A DNA stretch of 64,000 nucleotides from NCBI RefSeq assembly GCF_023516435.1, contig NZ_CP097332.1, positions 1,674,001 through 1,738,000 of the forward strand, given 5' to 3'. Below the pieces are notes generated by a model. It saw only the letters and a list, made by a program, of their open reading frames with translations. It made no database searches and was not told where the DNA came from. Shown here one piece after another: positions 18,734 to 30,302 of this stretch (position 1 is the stretch's first letter; each line of letters opens with the position of its first letter). This DNA is from Jatrophihabitans telluris (GTDB taxonomy: Bacteria; Actinomycetota; Actinomycetes; Mycobacteriales; Jatrophihabitantaceae). The position numbers and the translations under genes are program-made.

Positions 18734-18742
18734 TGACCGGAC

Positions 18743-19762
18743 CTGAACACGCACTCCTCCCGCCCCACGCTGGAAAGCGTCGCGCGGATGGCCGCCGTCT
18801 CGCGCCAGACCGTCTCCAACGCGGTGAACTCCCCGCACCTGGTTCGCGCCGACACGCTCGAACGCGTCCGAGCGGTCATCGCACAGGTCGGATACCGGCC
18901 TCACCGCGCCGCGCGAACCCTGCGCACGCGCCGTTCCCATCTACTCGCGGTTCCGCTGCAGCCGCCCACCGACACCATCGGCGGCAGCGTGCTCGACCAG
19001 TTCCTGCACTCGCTGACCGTGCACGCACAGGCTCAGGACAACCGAGTGCTCCTGTTCGCCGCCGAGGACGATGACCGCGAGATCGCGCTGTACGACGAAC
19101 TGCTCGACGACCACGACGTGGACGCCTTCGTCCTGACCGGCACTCATCGCAACGACCGCCGCACCGAATGGCTGGCCGGACGAGGCGCGGTGTTCGTGAC
19201 CTTCGGACGTCCCTGGGGCGCCGATGCCCACCACGGTTGGGTCGACGTCGACGGTGCCGCCGGAACGTTCGCGGCCACCATGGACCTCATCGAGCGGGGC
19301 CACCGGCGGCTGGCATTCCTGGGCTGGCCGGACGGGTCGGGGGTCGGCGACGATCGACGGTTCGGTTTTGATCGCGCCTGCGCGCAAGCCGGAATCTCGA
19401 TCACCGGGTGGCGGCTCAGTGTCGTCAACGAGCTCGCTGCGGGCCGGGCAGCCGGCGCGCAACTGCTCGATGCCGACGAACCTCCGACGGCGATCGTCTG
19501 CGTCTCTGACACCCTCGCGCTCGGGGTCTGGACCGAACTGACCGCTCGCCGGCTGCAACCAGGCCGGGACGTGGCCGTGGTCGGCTTCGACGACACGCCG
19601 ACCGCCGCGGTGATCGGTCTGTCCAGCGTGGCTCAACCGCTCAACGAGGCCGCGATGGCGTGCCTGCGCATGCTCACCGACGTGCTCAGTGACCCGGCCG
19701 ACGGCCCTCCCGACCCTGTCCTGCTCGAACCTCGCCTCACCTCACGAGCGAGTAGCGGATGA
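18743..19762 (+). CDS. LacI-family transcriptional regulator, CTG start
   Basis: A 339-residue protein. The N-terminal helix-turn-helix is TLESVARMAAVSRQTVSNAV, and the hinge region VGYRPHRAARTLRTRRS precedes a periplasmic-binding-protein-like effector domain (AVPLQPPTD to VVGFDDTPTAAVIGLSSVAQP). ATG 18788 would start inside the first DNA-binding helix. CTG 18743 restores it and has an ideal Shine-Dalgarno sequence. It presumably represses the adjacent sugar ABC operon and perhaps the divergent debranching gene until a sugar binds. The gene for the binding protein follows after 58 bases. Confidence 0.88.
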   Translation: MNTHSSRPTLESVARMAAVSRQTVSNAVNSPHLVRADTLERVRAVIAQVGYRPHRAARTLRTRRSHLLAVPLQPPTDTIGGSVLDQFLHSLTVHAQAQDNRVLLFAAEDDDREIALYDELLDDHDVDAFVLTGTHRNDRRTEWLAGRGAVFVTFGRPWGADAHHGWVDVDGAAGTFAATMDLIERGHRRLAFLGWPDGSGVGDDRRFGFDRACAQAGISITGWRLSVVNELAAGRAAGAQLLDADEPPTAIVCVSDTLALGVWTELTARRLQPGRDVAVVGFDDTPTAAVIGLSSVAQPLNEAAMACLRMLTDVLSDPADGPPDPVLLEPRLTSRASSG

Positions 19763-19820
19763 GGGTCCTACCCGTTTCCCCCGGCGTCCAGCCGCGATCA
19801 CCCACCACCGGAAGGACATC

Positions 19821-21089
19821 ATGAAGATCGGAAAACTGACCCTGGCGACCACCGTCGCCGCTGCTGGGTTGCTGGCCTTGTCAGCATGCAGTAGCAGTAA
19901 GGGCTTCTCCGGAAGTAACAACGCCAGCGGCTCCAACAGCGCGGGTACCACGGGCACCGGACCGATCAGCGTGCTCATCGGATCCTCCGGTAGCGCTGAG
20001 ACCGCCGCGGTCAAGGCCGCCGCGGCCGCCTTCACCACCAAGACCGGTGTGAAGGTCACGGTCACGCCCGCGCAGAACCTGACCCAGCAGCTGAGTCAGG
20101 GGATGGCAGCCAACACTCCGCCGGACGTCTTCTACCTGGACACGTCCTCGTTCCAGAACTACGCCAAGACCGGCGCCCTGTACGCCTACGGCGACCAGGT
20201 CAGCAACCCGGGGGACTTCTTCCCGGCGCTGAAATCGTCCTTCACCTACAACAACAAGTTCTACTGCGCGCCCAAGGACTGGTCCACGCTCGGCCTGGTC
20301 GTCAACACCGATGACTGGACCAAGGCCGGCCTGACCGATGCCGACGTCCCCAAGACCTGGGACCAGTTGGCCACCGTCGCCAAGAAGCTCACCACCGGCG
20401 GGCAGGTCGGTCTCACGCTGGATCCGACCCATTCCGGTATCGATGAGTTCCTGCTGCAGAACGGCGGAACCCTCATCTCCGACGACAAGAAGTCGGCGAC
20501 CTTCGACAACGACAAGAACGTCCAGGCGCTGACCTACGTCAAGAAGCTGCTCACCGATGGCGTCGCGAAGTACCCGTCCGCACTCGGCGCCGGCTGGAAC
20601 GGCGAGGCGTTCGGCAAGAACAAGGCGGCCATGACCGTCGTCGGAAACTGGATCGACGGCGCCATGAAGAGCGACTACCCGAGCGTGAAGTACAAGGTCT
20701 TCGAGTTGCCGGCCGGACCGACCGGAACCAAGGCGACCAACTCCTTCACCAACTGCTGGGCGATCCCCACGGCGAGCAAGAACCAGGCCAACGCGGTAAA
20801 GCTGGTCGACTTCCTGACCTCGGCCGATCAGCAGATGAGCTTTGCCAATGCCTTCGGTGTGATGCCCTCGCGTCAGTCCGCCAAGGACCAGTGGACGGCG
20901 AAGTTCCCCAACGACACGGCCTTCCTGTCCCAGGCCGCCGATGCGCATCCGGATCTCGCTCTTGCCGGCGGTTCGCAGGCGATCGCCGACTTCGACGCCA
21001 AGCTGGCGCAGCTGGCCAGCACGGATCCCAAGACCATCCTGTCCGCGGTCCAGAAGAACATCACCTCGGTGATCCAACAGAACGGCTGA
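19821..21089 (+). CDS. Sugar ABC transporter substrate-binding lipoprotein (MalE/UgpB-like)
   Basis: A 422-residue family 1 solute-binding protein. The signal peptide of 22 residues ends in the lipobox LSAC (Cys23), followed by a Ser/Asn/Gly linker, so it is a membrane-anchored exported lipoprotein. Family features include NTPPDVFYLD, WSTLGLVVNTDDWTKAGL and the C-terminal region SFTNCWAIPTASKN. It should bind an oligosaccharide, possibly a maltodextrin given the neighbouring debranching enzyme. ATG 19821 has GAAGGA 8 bases upstream. It is followed by a strong hairpin before the permease genes. Confidence 0.92.
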   Translation: MKIGKLTLATTVAAAGLLALSACSSSKGFSGSNNASGSNSAGTTGTGPISVLIGSSGSAETAAVKAAAAAFTTKTGVKVTVTPAQNLTQQLSQGMAANTPPDVFYLDTSSFQNYAKTGALYAYGDQVSNPGDFFPALKSSFTYNNKFYCAPKDWSTLGLVVNTDDWTKAGLTDADVPKTWDQLATVAKKLTTGGQVGLTLDPTHSGIDEFLLQNGGTLISDDKKSATFDNDKNVQALTYVKKLLTDGVAKYPSALGAGWNGEAFGKNKAAMTVVGNWIDGAMKSDYPSVKYKVFELPAGPTGTKATNSFTNCWAIPTASKNQANAVKLVDFLTSADQQMSFANAFGVMPSRQSAKDQWTAKFPNDTAFLSQAADAHPDLALAGGSQAIADFDAKLAQLASTDPKTILSAVQKNITSVIQQNG

Positions 21090-21142
21090 TCGGCCCCCCA
21101 GGTCCTGACGCGCACATCCTTGGCGCGTCAGGGCAAACCAGC

Positions 21143-21179
21143 CGGTGGCGGTTCCCTCGACCGCCGGGAACCGCCACCG
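21143..21179 (+). other. Intra-operon hairpin between binding-protein and permease genes
   Basis: Perfect 14-bp inverted repeat: CGGTGGCGGTTCCC at 21143-21156 and its complement at 21166-21179, with a 9-base loop and no T-tract. Such a structure can protect the 3' end of the abundant binding-protein mRNA and reduce permease expression, as the palindromic elements between E. coli malE and malF do. The function here is inferred. Confidence 0.8.
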
Positions 21180-21207
21180 CTGCCGTTCACCACGAAGGAG
21201 ACCTGCC

Positions 21208-22368
21208 GTGAGCGCGACCGAACAGGCCTTGGGCCAAGCCGATTCGCTGAGCACCGCCTCGAGCGGCCGGCAGCGCCGCCGGACCTCCGGGCCGGGCATC
21301 CGCGGCCGAGAGGCGCCGGCCGGCTGGCTCTTCACCGCCCCGGTGATCGTGCTGATCGTGCTGTTCCTGGTGGTACCGATCCTGATGGCGCTGTGGGTCA
21401 GCTTCAGTAACTGGACCGGCATCGGCAGCCCGTTCGGTTCATCGGTCAAGTTCGTCGGCCTGAAGAACTATCGCTTCCTGCTCTCCGAGGACGGCTTGTC
21501 CCGGCAGAGCATGATGGAAAGCCTTCGCAACAACTTCTACTACGTTCTGTTCGTCGTACCGATCCAGACCGCGCTGTCGCTGCTGCTGGCGGTGATCGTC
21601 AACCGACGTCGTCTGGCCAGCCGAGGATTCTTCCGTACCGCCTTCTACTTTCCCTCGGTCACGTCCTCGGTTGCGATCGTCATCGTGTTCCTGTTCCTGT
21701 TCGGCGGCAGCGGGGTGGTCAACGCGCTGCTGGCCAAGTTCGGGGCCACCGGACCGGACTGGCTCAACCAGACCGACGGCCTGTTCCACATCGGCCTGGC
21801 CAAGCTCGGGGTCCACAATCCCCCCGGTTTCCTCATCCATCACGCCTTGCTCGGACAGTCCTGGTGGGAGTGGCTGGCCGGACCGAGCGCGGCGATGACC
21901 GTGCTGATCGTGCTGGCCGTCTGGACCACCTCGGGCACCTTCATGCTGATGTTCCTGGCGGCGCTGCAGAACGTCTCGGCCGATGTGGAGGAAGCCGCAA
22001 TCGTCGACGGTGCCACCGGATGGCAGCGGTTCTGGAAGGTCACGCTGCCGATGCTGAGGCCGACGCTCTTCCTCGTTCTGACCCTCGGTCTCATCAGCAC
22101 CTGGCAGACGTTCGACGCGCAGTACATCATCGCCAACAACAACCCGTCGATCGTCACACCTGCCTATCTGTCCTACCAGGTCTCCTTCGTCAACCGGCAG
22201 TGGGGACAAGGTGCGGCGATCTCCTTCATCCTGTTCTTCATCATCATCGCGTTCGCGGCGTTCCAGCGCTGGGTGTTGCGTGACCGGGACGAGATCCGTG
22301 ATCGTCGCCGGGCGCGCGAGCAGGAACGCCAGACCCGTAAGCGCCACCAGGGAAAGGCAGCAGCGTGA
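21208..22368 (+). CDS. Sugar ABC transporter permease (MalF-like)
   Basis: A 386-residue membrane protein with six or more TM segments. TM1 is in WLFTAPVIVLIVLFLVVPIL, and the EAA loop DVEEAAIVDGATGWQRFW is the site that contacts the ATPase. AAGGAG ends 7 bases before GTG 21208, which decides the start over an upstream GTG at 21145. The basic C-terminal tail (RRRAREQERQ) is cytoplasmic. Its stop overlaps the start of the second permease (GTGA). Codons and spacing indicate one operon with the binding protein. Confidence 0.92.
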   Translation: MSATEQALGQADSLSTASSGRQRRRTSGPGIRGREAPAGWLFTAPVIVLIVLFLVVPILMALWVSFSNWTGIGSPFGSSVKFVGLKNYRFLLSEDGLSRQSMMESLRNNFYYVLFVVPIQTALSLLLAVIVNRRRLASRGFFRTAFYFPSVTSSVAIVIVFLFLFGGSGVVNALLAKFGATGPDWLNQTDGLFHIGLAKLGVHNPPGFLIHHALLGQSWWEWLAGPSAAMTVLIVLAVWTTSGTFMLMFLAALQNVSADVEEAAIVDGATGWQRFWKVTLPMLRPTLFLVLTLGLISTWQTFDAQYIIANNNPSIVTPAYLSYQVSFVNRQWGQGAAISFILFFIIIAFAAFQRWVLRDRDEIRDRRRAREQERQTRKRHQGKAAA

Positions 22369-23261
22369 GCACGACAACCCGCACGCCCGAGTCCCAGCAG
22401 GATCAGGCTCGCCCGCCGCGGCCCTACCGGGTGGGGCAGTCCCGTCCGCTGGCCAGATTCGGCCTGTACACGGCAGTGATCCTGCTGGCCCTGCTGTACA
22501 TCTACCCGTTCCTGATCGAGCTCGGCACGGCGTTCAAGACCGATCCGGACGCCAGCAACCACCCGTTGAACCCGATCCCGACGACCTGGACCACCAACGC
22601 CTTCCATCAGCTCGCCCAGCAGGACTTCAGCCGGTGGTTCGCCAACTCGGCGATCGTGGCCATCTCGGTCACGATCGGGCGCGTGTTCTTCGACTCGTTG
22701 GCCGGATATGCCCTTGCGCGCCTGCGGTTCTTCGGTCGCAGTGCGCTGTTCGCCGCGATCGTAGCCGTGATGGCGGTCCCGAGCGTCGTGCTGCTGATCC
22801 CCAAGTTCCTGGTGCTCAATCAGATCGGCATCTACAACACCTACACGGGCATGATCGTGCCGCTGATCACCGATGCCGCCGGCGTCTTCATCATGAGGCA
22901 GTTCTTCGAATCGGTGCCGGTGAGTATCGAGGAGGCCGCCCACATCGACGGGGCGGGCACGTTCCGTACCTTCTGGTCGGTCGTGTTGCCGATGGCCCGA
23001 CCGGCCCTGATCACCCTCACCATCCTGTCCTTCCAGGGTTCGTGGAACGAGCTGGGCCACTTCGTGGTCTCGCGGTCGAGTCCTTCGCTGAACACCCTCA
23101 CCACCGGGGTGGCGACCCTGGTGAGCGGCGGCCTGGGCAAGACGAACCAGTACCCGCTCAAGCTTGCGGCCGCCCTGCTGATGACCATCCCGGTCGCCCT
23201 GCTGTTCTTCGTGTTCCAGCGCTACATCATGCGAAGCTCGGAGGGCGCGGTGAAGGAGTGA
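22365..23261 (+). CDS. Sugar ABC transporter permease (MalG-like)
   Basis: A 298-residue membrane protein with six TM segments, beginning with FGLYTAVILLALLYIYPFL after a Pro/Arg-rich cytoplasmic N-terminus. The EAA loop SIEEAAHIDGAGTFRTFW is intact. It pairs with the preceding permease. No ATPase gene follows, so this importer probably uses a shared MsiK-type ATPase encoded elsewhere, a common actinobacterial arrangement. The end of the operon is not marked by a clear terminator in the 137-bp gap before ligA. Confidence 0.92.
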   Translation: MSTTTRTPESQQDQARPPRPYRVGQSRPLARFGLYTAVILLALLYIYPFLIELGTAFKTDPDASNHPLNPIPTTWTTNAFHQLAQQDFSRWFANSAIVAISVTIGRVFFDSLAGYALARLRFFGRSALFAAIVAVMAVPSVVLLIPKFLVLNQIGIYNTYTGMIVPLITDAAGVFIMRQFFESVPVSIEEAAHIDGAGTFRTFWSVVLPMARPALITLTILSFQGSWNELGHFVVSRSSPSLNTLTTGVATLVSGGLGKTNQYPLKLAAALLMTIPVALLFFVFQRYIMRSSEGAVKE

Positions 23262-23377
23262 CGGCCGATCACCCACCACAGCGGCCGAACCACGAGTTCG
23301 TCCGGACCGCCTCCGGTGCCGTGGCCGAGATCGACGGCAGCCCCGTCACCGCCCATCGCTGCCCAGTCGTGTCGTAG

Positions 23378-25540
<2,163 letters not shown>

Positions 25541-25586
25541 CCGGCGCGCCCGCCCGCGCCCGCCGGCCGCGACGTGCGCGTGCGGG

Positions 25587-26240
25587 TCAGGGATTGAGGA
25601 CGGTCGCCGCGATCGAGGCCAGGTGGGACATCCGGATGATCTCGCTCGCCAGCCAGCGCAGGGCCGGCCTTCCGACCAGGATCGCGTCGCTGCCGAGCGG
25701 GACGACCGCCAGCTCGGTTCCCAGATTCGCCCAGTCACCCGGCGCCCAACTCGCTTCGGCGTCCAGCGGTCGAGGTGGGGAGGCGGGCCACCACGGGGTG
25801 GGCAGGCTCTCGATTTCCGGCGCCGCTGTACTACGTGCCAACACCGTCGCCGGCTGCCCGTCGGTTTCCGGTGCCTGCAGGATCAACGCCCACCCGGAAC
25901 GGAACAGCCGGCAGACTCCGTCGGCCAGGATCGTGGCCGCGTCGTCCCGGTTCACCGCGAGCTTTTCCAGCAGTTCCAGCTCACGGAACGGGTCGATCGT
26001 CCCCGCGTACGGCCTGATCGATTCAACCCGTACCCCCGGGACGCTGGACGCGGCGGTCACCAGGCTGTCGGCCAGCTTGTCCACGGGCAGTTCGACGACC
26101 AGATCGTCGGTTGCGTGCCCTGGGGTGCGCTCAACGATGTCGACGGACAGGATGTCCGCACCGGCGTGACCCAGGGCGGTCGCGACCGCGCCCAGGGCGC
26201 CGGGGCGGTCGGGCAGGACGACTCGGATCAGATAGGACAC
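25587..26240 (-). CDS. ACT-domain protein (Rv3013-like)
   Basis: A 217-residue protein whose N-terminal 75 residues form an ACT domain ([21 protein letters not shown]...[11 protein letters not shown]), normally an amino-acid-binding module. The rest ([24 protein letters not shown] and a C-terminal ~110 residues) is conserved in actinobacteria but has no known activity. GTG 26240 is chosen because the domain starts there. GACAAT lies 6 bases upstream on the same strand, suggesting a leaderless mRNA. It sits between ligA and gatC as in M. tuberculosis. Confidence 0.78.
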   Translation of the reverse strand: MSYLIRVVLPDRPGALGAVATALGHAGADILSVDIVERTPGHATDDLVVELPVDKLADSLVTAASSVPGVRVESIRPYAGTIDPFRELELLEKLAVNRDDAATILADGVCRLFRSGWALILQAPETDGQPATVLARSTAAPEIESLPTPWWPASPPRPLDAEASWAPGDWANLGTELAVVPLGSDAILVGRPALRWLASEIIRMSHLASIAATVLNP

Positions 26241-26352
26241 CGGGCGATTGTCCCAACCCGATGTATCTCTGCTGTTACCCGGTGTCACCGACACGCTTGC
26301 CGGGGTGCCGAGCCGGACCCCCCGGTGGCCGACCCCGGCCTGCGCAGACCCC

Positions 26353-26358
26353 TAGACT
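26353..26358 (+). promoter_or_regulatory. -10 element TAGACT for gatCAB, leaderless type
   Basis: TAGACT lies 8 bases before GTG 26367, the first codon of gatC. No Shine-Dalgarno sequence is present. Confidence 0.65.
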
Positions 26359-26366
26359 CAGACCCT

Positions 26367-26678
26367 GTGTCTGACGATCGTCCTTCCCTGACCCGAGACG
26401 AGGTCGCGCACCTGGCGAAGTTGGCCAGGCTGGCTGTGACCGATGACGAACTCGACCTTTTCGCCGGCCAACTCGACGTCATCCTGTCCGCGGTAGCGCG
26501 CATCGGCGACGTCGCGGCGGCCGACATCCCACCGACCTCGCACGCGGTCCCGCTGGAGAATGTGTTCCGGCAGGACGTGACCAGACCCTCGTTGCCTCGC
26601 GAGGATGTACTGGCCGGCGCGCCGGCGGTCGAGGACGACCGCTTCCGGGTCCCGCAGATCCTGGGCGAAGAGGAGTAG
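26367..26678 (+). CDS. gatC: Aspartyl/glutamyl-tRNA amidotransferase subunit C
   Basis: A 103-residue Gat[34 protein letters not shown] is replaced in this account by its key elements, namely the paired helices around HLAKLARL and the C-terminal [18 protein letters not shown] belt that wraps GatA and GatB. It stabilises the amidotransferase that converts Glu-tRNA-Gln to Gln-tRNA-Gln. It is first gene of gatCAB; gatA begins 6 bases after its stop. Confidence 0.94.
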   Translation: MSDDRPSLTRDEVAHLAKLARLAVTDDELDLFAGQLDVILSAVARIGDVAAADIPPTSHAVPLENVFRQDVTRPSLPREDVLAGAPAVEDDRFRVPQILGEEE

Positions 26679-26684
26679 GACCGG

Positions 26685-28205
26685 ATGAACCTGCATGAAC
26701 TGTCGGCGGCCGATACCGCGGCCGCCATCGCGGACGGCACAGCCAGCGCCGTCGAGGTTGCTCAGGCGCACCTGGACCGGATCTCGGCGACCGACGGGCA
26801 AGTCAAGGCCTTCCTGCACGTCGACGCCGAGGGCGCGCTGGCGGCGGCGCAGGCCGTCGACGAACGCCGAAAGGCGGGCGAGGCACTCGGTCCGCTGGCC
26901 GGCGTTCCGCTGGCCATGAAGGACGTCGTCGTCACCAAGGGCGTGCCCACGACGTCCGGGTCGAAGATCTTGCAGGGTTGGGTGCCTCCCTACGACGCCA
27001 CCGTCACTCGCAAGGTCCGCGAGGCCGGCATCGTCATGCTCGGCAAGACCAACATGGACGAGTTCGCGATGGGTTCCTCGACCGAGAACTCCGCCTACTT
27101 CCCGACCTCTAACCCCTGGGATCTGTCCCGCGTGCCCGGCGGATCCTCCGGAGGTTCCTCCGCCGCGGTCGCGGCCTTGCAGGCACCGCTGTCGATCGGC
27201 ACCGACACGGGGGGATCGATCCGACAGCCCGCCGCGGTCACCGGCATCGTCGGCCACAAGCCGACCTACGGCGCAGTCAGCCGGTTCGGACTGATCGCGT
27301 TCTCCTCGTCCCTGGACCAGGCCGGTCCGTTCGGCCGGACGGTCCTCGACACCGCCCTGCTGCACGAGGTGATCGCCGGCTACGACGAATGTGACTCGAC
27401 CTCGATCCCTACCCCGGGTCCCGACGTCGTCTCCGCGGCCCGGCTCGGTGCGCAGGGCGACCTCAGCGGCGTCCGGGTCGGTGTGGTGCGCGAGCTGACC
27501 GGTGCCGGCGGCGGCTACCAGGACGGCGTGCTCGCCTCGTTCCGCTCCGCGGTCGACACCCTCGCCTCCCTCGGTGCGGAGATCGTCGAGGTCAGCTGCC
27601 CCAACTTCGACTATGCCCTCGCGGCCTACTACCTCATCGCGCCGAGCGAGTGCTCCTCCAACCTCGCCCGGTTCGACTCGGTGCGCTACGGCCTGCGGGT
27701 CGGCGACGACGGCACCCGCTCCCTGGAGGAGGTCATGTCGCTGACCCGCGAAGCCGGCTTCGGGCCGGAGGTCAAGCGACGCATCATGATCGGGACCTAC
27801 GCCCTGTCCTCGGGCTACTACGACGCGTACTACGGCCAGGCGCAGAAGGTGCGCACCCTGATCGCCCGCGACTTCGCCGACGCGTTCACCGCCGCTGATG
27901 TGCTGGTCTCGCCGACCTCGCCGTTCGTCGCGTTCGGCATCGGTGAGCGGGTCGCCGACCCGATGGCGATGTACGTCAACGACCTGTGCACCCTGCCCGC
28001 CTCGCTGGCCGGCATTCCCGCCATGTCGGTTCCCAGCGGGCTGTCCGACGAGACCGGCCCGGCTCTGCCGGTCGGATTGCAGATCATGGCGCCGGCGATG
28101 GCCGACGACCGCTGTTACCGGGTCGGCGCCGCGTTCGAGGCGGCCTACAACGCGGCCCACGGGCCGATCCTGTCGAAGATCCCGGTTCTGGGAGGGGCGG
28201 CCTGA
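26685..28205 (+). CDS. gatA: Aspartyl/glutamyl-tRNA amidotransferase subunit A
   Basis: A 506-residue amidase-signature enzyme. The Ser-cisSer-Lys triad is visible: Lys in LAMKDVVV, cis-Ser in [14 protein letters not shown] and the nucleophile Ser in [12 protein letters not shown]. It hydrolyses glutamine and delivers ammonia to GatB. It lies between gatC and gatB with a one-base overlap to gatB. No pfkA lies between gatA and gatB, unlike in M. tuberculosis. Confidence 0.97.
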   Translation: MNLHELSAADTAAAIADGTASAVEVAQAHLDRISATDGQVKAFLHVDAEGALAAAQAVDERRKAGEALGPLAGVPLAMKDVVVTKGVPTTSGSKILQGWVPPYDATVTRKVREAGIVMLGKTNMDEFAMGSSTENSAYFPTSNPWDLSRVPGGSSGGSSAAVAALQAPLSIGTDTGGSIRQPAAVTGIVGHKPTYGAVSRFGLIAFSSSLDQAGPFGRTVLDTALLHEVIAGYDECDSTSIPTPGPDVVSAARLGAQGDLSGVRVGVVRELTGAGGGYQDGVLASFRSAVDTLASLGAEIVEVSCPNFDYALAAYYLIAPSECSSNLARFDSVRYGLRVGDDGTRSLEEVMSLTREAGFGPEVKRRIMIGTYALSSGYYDAYYGQAQKVRTLIARDFADAFTAADVLVSPTSPFVAFGIGERVADPMAMYVNDLCTLPASLAGIPAMSVPSGLSDETGPALPVGLQIMAPAMADDRCYRVGAAFEAAYNAAHGPILSKIPVLGGAA

Positions 28206-29698
28206 TGGCGCTGCGCTACGAAGACGTCCTCGCTCGCTACAACCCGGTAATCGGGCTGGAGACCCACGTCGAGCTCGGTACCGCATCGAAGATGTTCTGC
28301 GGCTGCTCCACCGTCTTCGGCGCGGAGCCGAACACCCATACCTGCGCGGTCTGCCTGGGACTTCCCGGCGCATTGCCGGTGGCCAATGCCAAGGCGATCG
28401 AGTACACGATCAAGATCGGCCTGGCGCTCAACTGTTCCATCGCGTCCTGGTGCCGGTTCGCACGCAAGAACTACTTCTATCCCGACATGCCGAAGAACTT
28501 CCAGACATCGCAGTACGACGAGCCGCTCTGCTTCGAGGGCTACCTGGACGTCGACGTCGAGGGCCGGACGTACCGGGTGGGCATCGAGCGTGTCCATCTC
28601 GAGGAAGACACCGGCAAGAACACCCACGTAGGTGGGGCAACGGGGCGTATCCACGGCGCGGAGTACTCCCTCGTCGACTACAACCGGGCCGGGATCCCGC
28701 TGGTCGAGATCGTCACCAAGCCCGTTGAGGGAACCGGGCCGCTGGCGCCCGAGGTGGCCAAGGCCTACGTCACCGAGCTGCGCGACATCCTGCGCACGTT
28801 GGGCGTGTCCGATGTGCGGATGGAGCAGGGAAGTCTGCGCTGTGACGTCAACACTTCGCTCTCGCCGGTCGATTCGACGGAGTGGGGCACCAGGAGCGAG
28901 ACCAAGAACGTGAACTCGCTACGCAGTGTCGAGCGCGCGGTCCGCTCGGAGATGCTGCGGCAGGCCGAACGGCTCGACGCCGGGCAGCGGATCAAGCAGG
29001 AGACGCGCCACTTCCAGGAGACCACGGGCGACACCCGCTCGGGACGAAGCAAGGAGGAGGCGACCGACTACCGGTACTTCCCCGAGCCCGACCTCGTGCC
29101 GATCGCTCCCGCCGCCGACTGGGTCGCCGAGATCAAGGCCTCATTGCCGGAGCTGCCCGCCGCCCGCCGGGCCCGACTGCAGTCCGAGCTGGGCTTCACC
29201 CAGGCCGAGCTGGCGCAGATGACCAACGCCGGAGTCGTCGCGGCGATCGCCGACACCGTCGCTGCGGGGGCGCCGGCAGCGGAGGCGCGGAACTGGTGGA
29301 TGGGCTATCTGGCCCAGCAGGCCAACGCGTCGGACACCGAGGCCAGCGCGCTGCCCATCACCGCGGCGCAGGTGGCGCGGGTGATCGAGCTCGTGGCGGC
29401 CGGCACGCTGTCCACCGCGCTGGCTCGTCAAGCCGTCGACGCGGTACTCGAAACCGGTGAGGACGTCGACGCCGCCGTCGCCAGCCGAGGACTGGCCGTC
29501 GTCTCCGACACCTCGGCCTTGACCGACGCGGCGCGGGCGGCAATCGCTGCCAATCCGGACGTGGCCGACAAGGTGCGAGCCGGCAAGGTGGCCGCCGTCG
29601 GTGCGCTGGTGGGCGCGGTCATGAAGGCCACCCGGGGCCAGGCTGACGCCGCCGCGGTCCGGGCGATCCTGCTCGCCGAGCTCGGGGTCGCGGAGTAA
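28205..29698 (+). CDS. gatB: Aspartyl/glutamyl-tRNA amidotransferase subunit B
   Basis: A 497-residue GatB. The N-terminal cradle includes [22 protein letters not shown], with the zinc-site cysteines there and in [11 protein letters not shown]. The kinase-like core has [14 protein letters not shown] and [12 protein letters not shown], and the C-terminal helical/YqeY tail binds tRNA. It phosphorylates and amidates mischarged Glu-tRNA-Gln. It starts at ATG 28205 inside the gatA stop (TGATG). With the single GltX at 47.5 kb it forms the indirect Gln-tRNA route. Confidence 0.97.
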   Translation: MALRYEDVLARYNPVIGLETHVELGTASKMFCGCSTVFGAEPNTHTCAVCLGLPGALPVANAKAIEYTIKIGLALNCSIASWCRFARKNYFYPDMPKNFQTSQYDEPLCFEGYLDVDVEGRTYRVGIERVHLEEDTGKNTHVGGATGRIHGAEYSLVDYNRAGIPLVEIVTKPVEGTGPLAPEVAKAYVTELRDILRTLGVSDVRMEQGSLRCDVNTSLSPVDSTEWGTRSETKNVNSLRSVERAVRSEMLRQAERLDAGQRIKQETRHFQETTGDTRSGRSKEEATDYRYFPEPDLVPIAPAADWVAEIKASLPELPAARRARLQSELGFTQAELAQMTNAGVVAAIADTVAAGAPAAEARNWWMGYLAQQANASDTEASALPITAAQVARVIELVAAGTLSTALARQAVDAVLETGEDVDAAVASRGLAVVSDTSALTDAARAAIAANPDVADKVRAGKVAAVGALVGAVMKATRGQADAAAVRAILLAELGVAE

Positions 29699-29811
29699 CT
29701 GCCGGTGCTCGGCCCGCGCGCCCGGCCACGGGTTGGGTGCCTCGGCGCGGGTCACGGTCTGGTTCAGGATCGCGACCATAGGCTGTCGGTGAGGCGTGGT
29801 AGATAGTCGGC

Positions 29812-30273
29812 ATGGCTTCGTGGAACCAGATAGAGCACGAGTGTGCCGACTTCGCTGCCGCCGTTCGCGCGCGATTCGGCTCCGGCACCAACAAGACCAT
29901 CGCCACCCTGCGCAAGGACGGCTCACCCCGCATAAGCGGCATCGAGCTGAGCTTCGAGCCGGGTCGTATAACCGTCGGAATGATGGCGGGCTCGCTGAAG
30001 TTGGCCGACGTCCGTCGGGACCCGCGAGTCGCGGTTCACTCACCGACGCTGGAACCGCCGGTAGGTCAGCCCGCCGCGTGGGTGGGCGAGGCCAAGCTGG
30101 CCGGACGACTCGTGGCCACCGAAGCGCCCAGGGACACGCCGTTCCCTGACGCGGGTTTCTTCGTCCTCGACGTCACCGAAGCGGTGCACGTCCGGGTCGA
30201 TCCGACGGCCTCGTTCCTGCTCATCGAGTCCTGGAACCCGCAGCGGGGCTACCGGATCATCGAGCGCGCGTGA
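29812..30273 (+). CDS. PPOX-class (split-barrel) flavin/F420-binding protein
   Basis: A 153-residue protein with the pyridoxamine-5'-phosphate-oxidase-like split barrel: TIATLRKDGSPRISGIELSFE, then MAGSLKLADVRRDPRVAVH, the strand-loop that binds the cofactor phosphate. Many actinobacterial members use F420 or FMN, and an F420 biosynthesis gene (cofC) is in this window, but the cofactor cannot be told from sequence. TAGGCT at 29779-29784 could be its -10, giving a leader of about 20 bases. It is a single gene between gatB and a convergent lipoprotein gene. Confidence 0.8.
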   Translation: MASWNQIEHECADFAAAVRARFGSGTNKTIATLRKDGSPRISGIELSFEPGRITVGMMAGSLKLADVRRDPRVAVHSPTLEPPVGQPAAWVGEAKLAGRLVATEAPRDTPFPDAGFFVLDVTEAVHVRVDPTASFLLIESWNPQRGYRIIERA

Positions 30274-30302
30274 ACCGACCGGCGTCGCTCATCTCGTTGC
30301 GT

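Larger units (their letters stand above)
18364..18742. promoter_or_regulatory. Divergent regulatory region between the debrancher and LacI genes
   Basis: A 379-bp gap with locally lower G+C in its left half. Reading rightward, TTGACA (18484-18489) is followed after 17 bases by GACTCT (18507-18512), a fair -35/-10 pair. A dyad follows immediately. The right half is low-complexity DNA with 18-bp repeats. A reading frame from ATG 18542 to 18736 crosses it but has no RBS. Confidence 0.55.

Noticed and set aside
18542-18736. A 64-codon ORF with LARPAR-type repeats before the LacI gene
   Set aside because: No ribosome-binding site and no leaderless -10 at its ATG; the repeats explain the open frame. 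It cannot be excluded as a uORF, since its stop touches the LacI Shine-Dalgarno sequence.
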